A stretch of 64,000 nucleotides of DNA from the NCBI RefSeq assembly GCF_000143415.4, contig NW_003314275.1, positions 140,709-204,708 of the forward strand, in the 5' to 3' direction. How positions within the stretch are numbered: the stretch's first letter is position 1; every line of letters starts with the position of its first letter. The stretch comes from Selaginella moellendorffii. Lineage: Eukaryota > Streptophyta > Lycopodiopsida > Selaginellales > Selaginellaceae. Positions 12,019-24,500 of this stretch are shown one piece after another. The notes beneath the pieces were generated by a model. That model saw nothing but the letters and a program-made list of their open reading frames with translations, searched no databases and was not told the origin of the DNA. The position numbers were made by a program, and so were the translations under genes.

Positions 12019-13095
12019 TCAAGAGAAACCCCGTACCGTGTAATTCACGAATCCTGTCCACTCTGTTATCGCTCGCTCCATCCGAGTCTGGTAGTCTCCG
12101 AGAGCTACTATCTCTGGGAAAGTCCCATTTCCACGCTGGACCAGCCAATCTCCTGCCTCTGACGTTGCCAGCTCTCTCTTCGGGGGAATCCATCGGATCG
12201 CCAAACTCACTGTTTTGGGGAGTACTGTCTGGAAGCCTTCCACGCTGGTTTCCACTGAGGGACCTTCAAAAAGCCTGCTCTTGGAGCCCGAACCTGCTAC
12301 AGGTGGGGTCATCGGGAACCTGATGTGTAGGGCACTAGCTGGTTCACGTTGTAATAGCATCTTTTCTTCCTCCTCCGGAAGCTCGAATGGCCGTTCCGGG
12401 GCCAGTTTCTCCGTCCTCGCTGTACATGCTGTCTCCTGGTGGCCCAGCTTCTGACAGATCCTGCATCTTCTTCCTGTGACTTCTGTTTGGACCCTGATGT
12501 ATTGTCCCAATACAGCCAACTCCGTTGGGGTCTCTGCTGGAGAGTCTACAAAGACTTTTAGCCTGATCGGGCCTAGCACTCCGCCAGCTTCCACAGTATC
12601 CAGCCCTGAAGCAATATTCCCAATACTGCTTTCCACCAACTCTTTCACCGCGTCCTGTGATCTCATTTCCATCGGGACATCCCAGAGTGCAATATTGAGA
12701 GGAAAGCTCCCTCCTTTCAGACGTGCTTGTTCTTCTGCAGTGAACCTTGGGACCCAGGGGTGGAAAGACACAACCCATTGGCTATCAATCACTCCATATA
12801 GCTCCTTTGCTCGCCTTCTTGCCTCCTCATCCTCAAACACGACTGTGTAGCACCCTTTACCATGCGGGACTAGCTTCTGGACTGTGATCCCTTTCTCCAG
12901 CGATGCGTTGAGCCAGTCGATGGCTAGGCGTCCTGTTGGGAAACTACCTCGGAAGACCGCGATAGTTGCTTTTAGTTTTAGCTCTGCTTCCTTAGCCACC
13001 ACTACTTGCTGCAAGTGGTCCTGTAGCTGCACTGCTTTAGTCATGCTATTATGCATTACCCTCCCACTATTGGGGACCTGCACGTTTGTCTTCAT
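12019..13095 (-). pseudogene. LINE ORF1, DUF4283-like with CCHC zinc knuckle
   Basis: This 358-codon frame has the plant LINE ORF1 layout. An N-terminal RRM-like DUF4283 region (about residues 45-190, with AIDWLNASLEKG and WVVSFHPWVPRF) is followed by the zinc knuckle CRICQKLGHQETAC (C-x2-C-x4-H-x4-C). The product would be an RNA-binding chaperone of the retrotransposition particle. The frame itself is open. The segment upstream (13588-15221) looks like its broken N-terminal extension, so the full ORF1 is probably not intact. It lies just upstream of and slightly overlaps ORF2 in another frame, as usual for these elements. Confidence 0.8.
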
Positions 13096-13587
13096 CTCTA
13101 AGCCGTCTCCACTTCCATGCGTACCCTCTTTGCTGTTCTGTCCTGCATCAACATCCTGGTCCTTGGATCCCTCAGGGTCCTTGGACTGGTCCTCTCTCCC
13201 ACCGTTTCCTCCATCCCTTTCTGCTTGAGCTTTGGGGCACTCAGCTTCCTCTCTTTCAGATAGGTCTCCTGTTTTCTTTTCGATCGCCTTGCCACCCTTC
13301 CTGGAGACTTGCTTCTTCTCGTGAACTGGTGAATCCTCTTGTTATAGGAATTCTTCCACTGCTTCTGTCCACTCTATCCTCTCTTGCTCCTTGCTCCACG
13401 CTTTCAACTTTCTCCTAGCCACCTTGCGTTCCTTTTTCTTTTCTGTTTTGTTCTTCTTGCACTCATTCTGGGCCTCTTCTCTCATTTGTTGCATTTCCCT
13501 CTCCTGGTCCTCGAGCAGCTCTGTAAGAGGCTTATCTAAGTCTCTAGGCTTCTGCTGCTCCCCTTGGGTGTCTTTCCCTTGTCCGCT

Positions 13588-15221
13588 TCAGGTGGCCATC
13601 CTTTCTTCCAGGTTTAGCAGTTTTGCCTTGTCCAGATTCTTCCTGCTCTCCATCTCATCCGCGACTAGGTGGAAAGCCTCCCTGTATGCTGGGCTGAGTA
13701 CTAGGTCCTCCCCGAGTACATTTGTCTCTTGGTGCCAGATTTCTGCCATGAGAATATCCTGGTGTAGGATGAGATCTTCTGTGGAGCTCCTACTAAGCTT
13801 CAGCTTGAAGTCCCTCGGACACCAACGCAGCTCTCCTGCATCGGACAAGCATGGCATGCACTCCTGTACGTCGACTGTCCTCGTATGAGACTTGATCTTT
13901 GGTTGAGATCCCACCGATTTAGCAGGAGACTGCATCTCCGGCTCCTTCAGTCTGTTTGTGAGGTCTGAGAGGCATCTGTGCGCAAACTTGTGGCTGAGTG
14001 AGACCACAATGCTCTTGTCTCTGATATTCGCTCGATCCAGTGGCAGGGTGTTGTCCCCTAGGACATTCTCTCCCTTCCTGCTCGTTCAGGCTCCTCTGCG
14101 TTTCAAGGTCGTCCCTTGTCTCCCATCTCGGGGTGTGTGATGTTGGAGAGGGCTCTCGTTCCACTCTAGGCTTAGTGGTGGGGGACACCGTACTCCCCTG
14201 ATTGTCCTCTTTTCCTGTTTCTACTCTTGCTCGGCTTGTCTTGCCTCGCTCGCGAGTGACTCTCCCTTGCTTACGTGGTGTTGTTGTCCGGGAACCTTCG
14301 CCACCTTTCATCTCCCGGTTTGGTGTTGCCATTTCTCTTGCTTCTAGGGCTCTCAAGTGACTCCTCAGAGTTGCATTTCCCAGCAGCTGGTGCTGTTCCA
14401 CTGGTTCCTTGTCCACTGGAATTCCGAGGCTTAGCCCCGCACTCTGCTCTAGTATGCCCAACCTTATGGGACTTCTCACATCCTCCTCCTTTGCCCATAC
14501 CTTCTTTGCCAGCCTCCCTAGGCTCCTTGTCCACCTGGGGCTCACCCTTCCCTCGACTGTGTCCTTCTGTGTTTCCGCCCAAAGAGTGTCTTTAGTGGAC
14601 TGCAAGTCCTCCCTGGCTCGGCTCGAGCTTGAGCCTTTGTCTACTCCAACTTGGTTAACCTTGCATCTGTCCATTGATCAAACTGAGCTGGCTGGGGCGC
14701 CTCCGACCACTGCTCGAGACTCCCTCATCTTGGGCGTGCTGGCCACTACCATTCCCTTGAGGAGCTTGAGATTTTCTTCTGCCCGGGCCATCGTCTCCTT
14801 AGTTCCTCTCTGTATTTCTTCTATGAGATCCTCTATCTTTTTCACCTTCTGCTTCTCACTGTCCAACCCCTGGGACTGCTCCGTCTATGGGACTCCTCTG
14901 TTGGATGCGTTGCTGCTGGGATCCAAGTTCATCTTACCAAGCCCTGTGTTGTCGTGGCAGCCGAGGGGTTGCTGCTTCGTGCCCATTGGGGTCTTGTGGC
15001 TTGCTGATTGTCCTTTGATCAGTCCACCTTGGGGTAGGCGAATGCTGAGGCCTCTCCCTCTTGTCCCTCATCCCAGCATGATGGGCTGCCCTCGAGCTCT
15101 TCCTCTGCTCGGTGATTTGTTTAGGTCCATCCTGGGCACAAGAAAATGAGACAACACAGAGATCAGAATAGAGAGCTTCTTCCCTGAGTCTCGCGGCAGA
15201 TGCCCCCGCTGACGGTAGCAA
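13588..15221 (-). pseudogene. degenerate 5' part of LINE ORF1 region
   Basis: Several minus-strand frames (15221-14934, 14866-14678, 14674-13919, 14007-13588) lie in different phases and follow one another without large gaps. They are rich in charged and low-complexity residues (for example KVKKIEDLIEEIQRGTKE, a possible coiled coil). The arrangement fits one original frame broken by small indels between the LINE 5' end and ORF1. No domain was recognised. Confidence 0.45.
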
Positions 15222-15266
15222 GTGTGGGGAGATTGGGCTAAAACGCCAATCATTTTTTTTAGGTCC

Positions 15267-15280
15267 CTAGTGCTTGGGTT
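15267..15280. repeat. LINE target site duplication, right
   Basis: CTAGTGCTTGGGTT, the same as 7284-7297. The LTR element's own sequence resumes immediately after it. Confidence 0.85.
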
Positions 15281-16766
15281 GGAGTCCCAATTCACTAGGG
15301 CGCGGTGATGGTTTGGAATATGAGGACACTCATTTTTCGGTGGTCATGGACTCTTAGTAAAGAGATTAGCTTGGGCACACCACCAAGCGGGGGATGCCCC
15401 AGAGTCGTGATGCACAGTTAAATTGCTTAGAGTGAAAGCTCGGCATATCTAACTTGAATACTTTGGTGCAAAAGACACCAAGGACGTGGTGAATGAAATG
15501 GGGACACCCAGTCTCAGTTGCTATGGATCCTTGGCCGGAAGGGCTGGCTTGGGCGCACTGCCAAGTGTGGGGGATTCCCCCGAGGTCATAGTCAACAATT
15601 TAAAAGGGTCTGGAAGACCTAGTTCCTATTTGTAGACTTGTTAAGGGGTCAAGATGAGATCACCAGGTGATCTTGTGGCTAAACAAAGACAAGGTCTTTG
15701 TTTGGGTTAAGGATTATAATTCCCAGTTCAAAGTGTTGATTTGAACTATTGATAATGGTGTGACTTGGTCAAGGTGACCAAGTGAGAAGGATATCTAAAG
15801 GGAAATCAATTGTGCCAATACGATGGTATAGTAAGTCCAAGAAAGTAGTCTCGGGGAGAGACCCATGGAAGGGTCGCAAAGTTGGGCCGTGGACGAAGCC
15901 CGTAGTAGAAATTGCTAAAGATACCTACTAAGGGTGAGCACCCACTGGACTTAGCAAAGTAAAGCCTTTGCCATGGAACCAAAAAGATATCTCGAGAATG
16001 AAGGTAGTGATCCTATGTTGTTCAGTGCAACAATCAATGGATAAAAGCAAAAGACTAGTGGCCAAGTGTGGGCCATGGAGTTCATTGAAAGGAATCCAAA
16101 TGGCAAAGTTAGGCATGAAACACTAATATGTTGGATGCTAACGGATTGTGAGAAAGGAAGTGTGCTTCCAAGGATGGATTCCTAAATGCTCCAAGTTGGC
16201 AAAGGTGAAAGCTCCAAGGGAGGGAACGGCGAAGTAGCCAAAGGATAGGGCCGTGGATAGCTCTAGCACAACTTACAATGGCTGGAACTTAGTGCCAAAA
16301 GTGGCATAAAATAGAAAGGAGGATGATGGCACCCTCAAGTGGGGAGCTTCCTAGGATGGGAAGTGAAATTGCACAATATGTGCAATGAAAGGTGTCAAAG
16401 ATACCAAAGAAATTGATTTCGAGAAGTCAAAATTAAAAGTTCTAAGATGAATTGGTTATGTCAATAGAAGTTGAGACTACTCGAGAATGAGTAGTGGAAT
16501 TGAGTTAGAGAAAGTGTCTCTAATAGGTTTAACGAGAACTGAACCAATAAAAGGGGGCAAACCACCCCAGGTGGCCGAATGAGTCTCTATGTTGGAGAGA
16601 CTATGCCCTTAGAGGATGGACAAGGCATGGCGAGCCTTCAAGGTCAAACCATAGACAAATATTGGTTGGGTGCCAAGGATAGAAATGGCAATACCTGTGG
16701 GTGTTACTTTATAAAAGGGTTTAGGGTTTGATGAGGACATCGAACTTCATCTATGGGTGGTGGAGT
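15281..16766. other. internal non-coding region of the LARD-like element, 3' part
   Basis: There are no coding frames. It ends in the purine-rich tract GGGTGGTGGAG (about 16755-16765) directly before the 3' LTR. The same tract is found next to the minus-strand LTR at 58046. Confidence 0.7.
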
Positions 16767-18065
16767 TGTGAGACATAAATCCCTAAGCCCCAAAGTGGAG
16801 CCGAAAGGGTGCCACATGGTAGTGGCTGAAACAAAAGCCAAACGAGCGTAACACATTTGGACTAAAAGGCTCCGACTTGAAAGGTTGAGAGTGGGAGTGG
16901 AAGTCCCAACGGAGTGCTCAAGGAACGAGCATGAAGCGAGCAATAAGCGAGGCTCCAAAAAGGGACCCAAAAGGACCAATACATGACACGTGGAAGTGTC
17001 CGAGATGGAGTCCAAGATGGACCCGAGATGGAGTCCGAGATGGAGTCCGAGATGGACCCGAAATGGAGTCCGAGATGGACCTAAAATGGAGTCTGAGGTG
17101 GACCCGAGATGGACCCAAGATGGATCCGAGATGGATCCGAGATTGAGTCCAAGGTGGACCCGAGATGGACCCAAGATGGATCCGAGATTGAGTCTGAGAC
17201 GGACCCGAGATGGAGTCCGAGATCGACCGAGACGGAGTCCGAGATGGAGTCTGAGATGGAGTCCGAGATGGAGTCCGAGGTGGACCGAGACAGAGTCTGA
17301 GATGGAGTCCGAGATGGAGTCCGAGGTGGACCAAGACGAAGTCCGAGATGGAGTCCGAGATGGACCCGAGATGGAATATGAGAAGGACCCAAGATGGAGT
17401 CCAAGGTCGAGACCGAGACCGGGACCGAGACCGAGACCGAGACCGAGACTAAGACCGAGATTAGGACCGAGACTAAGGCCGAGGCTGAGTCTGAGTCCGA
17501 GTCCGAGTCCGAGTTTGAGTCCAAGTCTGAGTTTGAGTCTGAGTTCGAGTTTGAGAGGGTGAAAGCCCAAAGCGTTCGTCTCCCAGACCTTGGGGGGTTT
17601 GGTGAGCTCCAAAAGTATAGTAGAGGGAGGACTCCAGTGGAGCCAGTTTGGCCAGGAAAGGCCAGTTTGGCCTAGAAAGGCTGTACCCAGTGTTGGGTGA
17701 TGAGCTGCCCACTGGGAAGTCCAAGACTAGAGTGAACACAGACCGACAAGTGGGGTAGCTTGGTGAAGTGTTCAAAAGCCGGCTCTAGTTCCCCCGGGAG
17801 ATCGACTGGCTGATGCTCCCAGTCCAAGTGTGGGTGACACTACCTACTTAGATACCAGGCGTGGCTCAACAGAACCTCGCTCTAAGCCCATGGCTAGAGC
17901 ACCCAAAGGCAGAAGGCGAGGAGAGTACCCACAAGGCTTGCGTAAGGCCACGGTGTTCCGAAATGTTGTCCCGAAAGCCCAGACTGTGGAAAGGAAGAGG
18001 AGTAATCCTTTGGTGTAATGACCAAGGATACAATCATGTGGTGAGGAAGTCCTAGAGGACAGTGG

Positions 18066-18101
<36 letters not shown>

Positions 18102-19174
18102 AACCGAGACCGAGATTGGGACCGAGACTGAGGCCGAGGCCGAGTCCGAGTCCGAGTCCGAATCTGAGTTCGAGTCTTAGAGGGTGAAAGCCCAAAGTGT
18201 TCGTCTCCCAGACCCTGGGGGGTTTGGTGAGCTCCAAAAGTATAGTAGGGAGAGGACTGCAGTGGAGCCAGTTTGGCCAGGAAAGGCCAGTTTGGCCTAA
18301 AAAGGCTGTACCCAGTGTTGGGTGATGACCTGCCCACTGGGAAGTCCAAGACTAGAGTGAACACAGACCGACAAGCGGGGTAGCTTGGTGAAGTGTTCAA
18401 GAGCCGGCTCTAGTTCCCCCGGGAGATCGACTGGCCGATGCTCCCAGTCCAAGTGTGGGTGGCACTACCTACTTGGATACCAGGCGTGGCTCAACGGAAC
18501 CTCGCTCTAAACCCATGGCTAGAGCACCCAAAGGCAAAAGGCGGGGAGAGTACCCACGAGGCTTGCATAAGGCCATGGTGTTCTGAAATGTTGTCCTGAA
18601 GGCCCAGACTGTGGAAAGGAAGAGGAGTAGTGTTCTGGTGTGGTGACCAAGGACACAGTCACATAGTGAGGAAGTCCTAGAGGACAATGAGACTTAGTGG
18701 TCAGGCTCGTGGGCCTTGATCCAGTGGCAGTGTTGGCGAACACGGCCCAGGACAGAAAGGGACTTGGTGGGGACCAAAAAGGCAATATTGGGGAAGGCTA
18801 TTCCCTATGTCTAGGGGCATCCTAAGGTTGCTAAGGAGTGGATCTAGGATGATCACTCATGGACGAATAGCCCAGTCTTTGAGAGATGGGACTGTGATGT
18901 AGGTGGTGTCAGACCACCGATGTGACCAAGGTGAATGGGTATGGCCTTAGTGTAACGGGCTGATATGACGGTGGTACCTTGGGGTGTCAGTCATGGGATC
19001 GGACACGTGGAGCACTTGGACCAAGTGCAAAGGTTGAATGGCGGGGATGCCATTCTCGGGGTTAGCAAGCCCAAGTCCAAAATAGGACTTATGGAGGTTG
19101 TGAGTGAGACTCCTTCAAGTTGTCAGAAGTGTGGTTAAGTGACTAAAGTAGAATGGAAAATTTAGTCGCTTACA
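16767..19174 (+). repeat. 3' LTR, enlarged by an internal duplication (2408 bp)
   Basis: It begins TGTGAGACATAAATCC and ends CGCTTACA. From 16767 to about 18063 it follows the 5' LTR. At CCTAGAGGACAGTGGG it jumps back to the GACCGAGACC minisatellite and repeats the rest of the LTR (18064-19174). About 800 bp are therefore present twice, consistent with template switching or unequal recombination in the minisatellite. Confidence 0.85.
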
Positions 19175-20994
19175 GATGTGCAATGCTTCCTGGGCAAGGT
19201 GTAGTATCTCAGTCGTTTTGTGGATCATCTTTCTAATCGCACTACACTATTGTGAGTGTTGCTGAAGTTATCAACATCATTTTTCATCTGGTCTTCAGAT
19301 TGTGAGTGGGCGTTTGTGGATCTCTCTAAACCAATACTTCATTATTGAAGTGGAAGAACCTGGTTGGTCATACTGTTTGGTGGGCTTTGAAGCTTCAAAT
19401 ATATGATTTTGATGTTATTCATCACCCAGGGAGTTTTATAGCTGATGCTGATGCCCTTTCTCAAGCTCTTCTTCCTTCTCCACTCTCTTCTCATGTTTCT
19501 GACGAGCCTATTGTTCCAGCATCTGTGGGTTTTCTAAACGAGGATTCTGTGCTGTCAGTGGTTGTTGTACTTGATATTTAGTGTTCACAAGGCGTAGAGC
19601 AAGATCTACTTTCTCTTGATGAGGTTCGTGAGGCTTAAAAGATTGAGCTGTGGATTTGAAGACTTCGAGATATGTTTGAGAATCTTACATCACTTGCTGA
19701 TGACTTGCCCTTCCGGCATTTACATTTTCAATATCGCCTTGAAAATAGCCTTCTTTATTTTGTGGGGATAGATCTTGATGATTATTTACGGTTGGTGGTG
19801 CCTTTTGTCTTTATCTCATGGTTTCTCCATGCTTACCATGATTCTCCTGTTTTAGGTGGGCATATGGGACATCGTTGTGTGACCGAGAAGCTGCGCAAGT
19901 CTTTCTATTGGCCGGAGATGCAACGTGATATTATTCGGTATGTGTGTAGCTGCATTTGGTGCCAAGCTCGTAATACTCCCCCTCGTGTTGCGGAAGGACG
20001 GTTGGAATCAATTGCAATTTCCTATCCATTTGAGTTGGTGGCGTTTGATCTTATAGGACCTTTTCCATAGTCAACTGCTAGTAATGAGTATGTTATTATT
20101 GCTTTTGACTACTTAACTCATTGGGTGGAAGTTGGTGCTTTTGCTAGCGCCTTTGCAACTGCTGTTGAATACTTCCTCCTCAATATAGTGGTGTTCTAAC
20201 ATTCTTGTCCAGAGCGGATTCTTTCAGATAATGGTTCCGCATTTATGGCTAAGGCATTTCATGTTTTGACGTCTTGGTTGGGGATATGCCACACTTTCAC
20301 GAGTGCTTATCATCCACAATCAAACAGTCTGGTGGAACAGCTCGTTCGGACATTCAAAAGGATAATTGCGAAGTATGTGAACTTTCAGCATTCAAATTGG
20401 GATGGTTATTTGCCGTCTCTTCGGTATGCCTATGTCACAGAGGTGCAAAGTTCTGTTGGTGCTGCACCATATAAATTCCTATATGGTCATGATCCAATAT
20501 TACCAACAAAGCTGGGTTTACCTTCGCAATTGCCACGAGCTCCCAATGCTAGGTCGTGGGATCAATATTTGACGAGCATTCTTCCACTTGTCTGAGTAGA
20601 GTCTACCGAACACTTAGGCCGCATACAAGTGGGGCAACAACGGTGGTACAACTCATATCATCGTCCACCTATAGAGTACAAAATGGATGATTTGGTGTTA
20701 GTCCATTTTCTCCATCTTATGGTACGTGGTTTATTTAAAGGGCTCATTGCGGAAAGGACCATATCGGGTGTTGCGACAAGTTGGACCACAAATTTATGAA
20801 GTTTGGCATGATGTCCAACAGGCCGATCCGCCGAAGATTGTGCATGTGCAGCGGTTGAAATGCTTCATACAAAGGGATCAGGAGCAATTAATACCACCTA
20901 CAGATCCACCGATGCCTCCTCCTAACATTCCTCTAGATCCCGGCTTGTCTACAAAAGAACTCTGACGGCCTTTCATTATTCCGAGAGGAGGGGA
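19175..20994 (+). pseudogene. Ty3/gypsy polyprotein fragment: RNase H and integrase (3' half of split element)
   Basis: It continues the RT frame interrupted at 3145. The RNase H end is seen in FDVIHHPGSFIADADALS. The integrase has its zinc-binding region (GGHMGHRCVTEKL, CSCIWCQ) and a DDE core with FDLIGPF, LSDNGSAF and SLVEQLVRTFKR. The C-terminal part GPYRVLRQVGPQIYEVW is followed by VHVQRLKCF. In-frame stops (for example after GPFP near 20070 and near 20198) show it is dead. The frame ends with LSTKEL at 20965 before the 3' LTR. Confidence 0.9.
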
Positions 20995-21172
20995 TGATGT
21001 GAGGGCCAAGTGTATGGCTATGATGCTGTATACTAATATTAACATAGTAGGATTTTGGTAGCCGTCGGATTGGTTTCAATCCGGACCACTCACTCCTATA
21101 TATAAATTAGGTTTTTGGGCTAACTGATTTGCACATTTTCTATATTCCCTTTCCATATTTTAAGCACTCACA
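20995..21172 (+). repeat. 3' LTR of the split Ty3/gypsy element (about 178 bp)
   Basis: It follows the purine tract GAGAGGAGGGGA, starts TGATGTGAGG and ends AAGCACTCACA. It contains a TATATAAATTAG box. A partial second copy lies at 25513-25640. Confidence 0.7.
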
Positions 21173-21502
21173 ATGTATCTAAATAAATTAGCTTTTATGA
21201 TACTTTGGATTTCCATAATAATAATAATAAGCAAAATTTCATTCTTTCTATAGAGCCACAACATTTATGTAATTTTTATTTAAAATATGTTTTTCATTTA
21301 TTATTAAGTTTCTATACATATTTCTATATACATATTTATATAGAACTTTAACCCCATAATCTTTATAAGTATAAGCTCTATTATTTTATTAGCTTTCACA
21401 TAATAATCTATTCATCCGACGGCTGTCGTTGGTTGAACGGTGACGATTGTTTCAAAAGACCTAATGTTAGGGTTTTTACGGCAGCGAGAGGTCTTTGTAG
21501 CT
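21173..21502 (+). promoter_or_regulatory. 5' flank shared by both CR genes
   Basis: This AT-rich segment is repeated almost unchanged before the second CR gene (about 28165-28494). It includes the block ATCCGACGGCTGTCGTTGG about 85 bp upstream of the start. Both copies therefore probably carry the same promoter and 5' UTR. No specific promoter element can be assigned with confidence. Confidence 0.45.
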
Positions 21503-24500
21503 ATGGACGCCTCTTCATCTAGAAAGCGTGGGCGAGAGCCGGGTGAAGAGGGAGAGCAGGAGGAGAAAAAGCGACTTAAAAGAGGTGAGCTTGCTCGTGT
21601 GAAACGTCGTCTGGGGGGAGCAGTTGCAGAAATTGCAGACCTTGAATACCAATTGTTTGAAGCCGGGGAGGATGCTGAACTAAACAAACTAAAGCAGCAG
21701 CTAGCCTCAGAGGAAGTGCGGTTGAGTCAACTCCGGGAGGATAAGTTGAAACTGGAACGCGAGCTCTCTGAAATCCTCCAGCCACCACCTGAATCCTTGA
21801 AAAGAGTGGAGGGTATTGCCGAATCAGCATTTGCGCAGGAGTACCAAAGAGTTGGGGAATTAGACAACGTGGAGTCGTTGCGTGAGAAGCTGGAAGAAAC
21901 AGGAGACATGTGGAAGACGGAGAAGAACATGATAGCACCTGTTGTCACGTTAGTTCAGTCGAGTGGCTGGGGAAAGTCGAGGATTACCTGCGAGCTTGCG
22001 AATTTAGGTGTGTTCGTCATCTACTGCTCATTCGCTTCATCTGACACCGCGTACCCTCCAAGGTCTGCCTTTGCGGACTTCTTCTACACAAACGCCGTCA
22101 AATTGCTCAGCTCTGGTCCTACGCTTTTGTCGCAGAGCAGGTTCATGCTCTTCTGCATTGACTACTTTGTGTCATGCATCGAGGCTCTTCTGCAGCTGAC
22201 TTCCGGGGAGGACCCCATGGATGCCAAGAGGTTCTTGAACGATCTCATGGTTGGGGAGAACTTTTGGGGACTGGTACAGGCGAAGATGGAGATAGGAAGC
22301 GAAGCCCGGGAGGAGTTTGCGAAGCGCCTTGACGTCGGCCTGAAACAGAAGCCTGGCGAGAACACCAATATCTGGGGCATCTGGGAAAGTAAGGTGTTTA
22401 AGAAGTACAACACGCTTGAAGGTCTACTGTCGAATGTTCCAGCTCCTGCCAAAGGAAAACTGAAGGTCCTGTTTGTCATGGACGAAGCCCGATGGTTTGC
22501 TTGGCATGCTGATCCGACAACTGTTGCTGCATTTGTTCCTGCAAGGAGAGCTTCCAGGGTGTTGCCTGAAAATGGGAGTGTGTCGGTGATGTTCACCGAC
22601 ACAAACGGGAGGCTAAACAATTTTGTGCCGGCCAATAAGGCAGATAGTAGCGATCGAGTGGCTGCGGCGGGAAAGCTAGTTGCACATCCAGCGTACTGCT
22701 TTTTCTTCGCACACTTGCCATCGGACGAACAAACAGGTGGCCTTCGGCTTGCTGAAGTTGAAGATCTGGGTCGTCTTTGCGGCTATGGTCGGCCACTGTG
22801 GCAAGCATTGGTGAAGGCTTCCGGAAGTGCAGGTGACGTGCTGCTTTTGGCTGTAGATAAGCTCCTGGGTGGCACTGGTTCGTTCAACAAGTTTTTGTTT
22901 GAAAGAGGTCTATCAGCTGAGGCTTGTCTGGCTACACTGGGCTGCAGAGTATGCATCGACATCAATCCGCATGCCACAATTATCACTGATATGGTTGCAA
23001 GTCACCTACTTAGCGTGATGTCCATTTCTGATGACCAGACTCTTGTTTGGACGCATTGGGCTACGGAGCCACTGGTTGCAGCGGCTGCAGCACAGGTTTT
23101 GCGTGCACAAGGGAAGATTGGGAGGACAGGGTGGGAGGAGTGCTTGGAGGCACTTGTAACTGGGATGAAGCGTGGATGGGTTGATCGAGGTTATAGGGGC
23201 GAGTTGGTTGCACGGGTGCTGCTACTACTTGCAGTGGATAGTCCAGGCAGAAGTTCATGGAAGTGCTTTACTTTTGACGAGCTTTGCCATGGCTTAAGTG
23301 GGAAGTCGCTGTCCGATCTTATTGGAGAAGATGAGCAGAATTCAGCATCTCCGGCCCCCAAGGCTCCAGGTGGTGGAGAAGAAGCGCAGGTGGAAGTAAA
23401 CATGCCGCCACCTCCGGCCTCGGCTTTGAAAGTAAACAAAAAATTTCCGGCGTCCCTGTCCAAAGCTCCAGGAGAAAAAGCGCAGGTCAAAGTAAACACG
23501 CCGCCACCTGAGGTGAAGTCGCCATCTCCAACGCTGACGGCCTCGAAAGCTCCAGGTGGAAGTACGCACAATGCTGAAGGGGAAGGGGAAACAAAACAAG
23601 CAGGTGGCTCTATAGATGGAAGTGGTAAAGAAGAAATCCACAGAAACATGGGTGAAGCCAAGTTTTTTTGCCTGCTATTCAGGAAAACCGACTTCCGACT
23701 GCAGGACCTCACCGCAAAAGATTTGCTTGAATTTGGAAAGGCTGGCGTGGGAATCATTTGCCGTGAAAATGAATGGGGCATAGACATCGTCATCGTTGGG
23801 TTCTTTGGTGACACGTTTAGCCTGGAGACGATGACACTCATTTTGGTGCAGGTGAAACACACAGAGAAGCTTGATGTTGATTTAGCATGTGCTAAATGCT
23901 CTCCGGAGTTTTCTCAGATGTTGAGTAGCAGTGCAGGGCCTCAAGGTTGGACTGGGTTGAAGGTGCCATACGCCAGTCTGGTTTTGAATGTGGCCCATGT
24001 GCCTTCCAGCAGTGTTCGTTACAGAACTAGGAAACTTGTCACAGAAGCATTGCTGAAGAAGACACCTGCAAATCAGTCCATGGCAATGGCTCTCCATGAC
24101 GCTCATCCAGAATGCAAAGGCCTTCAGGAATGGACAAAAGGCTATGATGGGGATAGATCACAGCCGGTATTCAAGTCATGGGAACAGTATTTTGCTTCAG
24201 ATGATCGTCTCCAACACATTGTGGTCATTCAAGGTACGTTTGTGCTGTTTCCTTTTCAATCACTTGATGTTCTCTTTTGCACTCCAGGTTTGGATGCATT
24301 CTCATCCAAGGACAAAGTGAAAGACCTGGTCGACATCTCTCTGGATTCTACTGCAGACATGAGGAAACTAGAACGAGTTCAGACGAAGTATGCACATAGA
24401 ATGTTCGGATGGGTTAAGAACACGGAAATGCGCAAGTGTTTGGCGCCAAAGCTCAGTGTGAAAAAGAGTAAGTAAAACTGAGAATTTTTTTGAGAAATAA

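Larger units (their letters stand above)
7298..15266 (-). mobile_element. L1-type LINE retrotransposon, minus strand (7969 bp)
   Basis: It is bounded by a 14-bp target duplication and carries an ORF1 with a CCHC knuckle and an ORF2 with apurinic endonuclease, reverse transcriptase and a zf-RVT-like cysteine motif, in that order on the minus strand. Its 5' end is at 15266 and its 3' end at 7298. The 3' end shows no poly(A) but stops in ACATGTTGCATCG, which is unusual for an L1-like element. Stops and at least one frameshift make it inactive, although coding similarity is still easy to read, so the insertion is fairly young. Confidence 0.9.
3146..19174 (+). mobile_element. 16.0-kb LTR retrotransposon without recognisable genes (LARD-like)
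   Basis: The element starts TGTGAGACATAAATCC and ends GTCGCTTACA. It is flanked by the 5-bp target duplication GATGT (3141-3145 and 19175-19179), and its insertion interrupts a gypsy RT frame that continues on the other side. The LTRs are 3146-4753 and 16767-19174. A tRNA-iMet-like primer site follows the first LTR and a purine-rich tract precedes the second. The internal region (4754-7297 plus 15267-16766, about 4 kb once the nested LINE is removed) has no gag or pol frame, so the element is non-autonomous and must have moved with enzymes from elsewhere. Related copies lie at 40568-42264 and 57079-64000. Confidence 0.9.

Noticed and set aside
21412-21687. Minus-strand Ser-rich frame over the CR N-terminus
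   Set aside because: It is the complement of the Glu/Arg-rich coding sequence on the plus strand.
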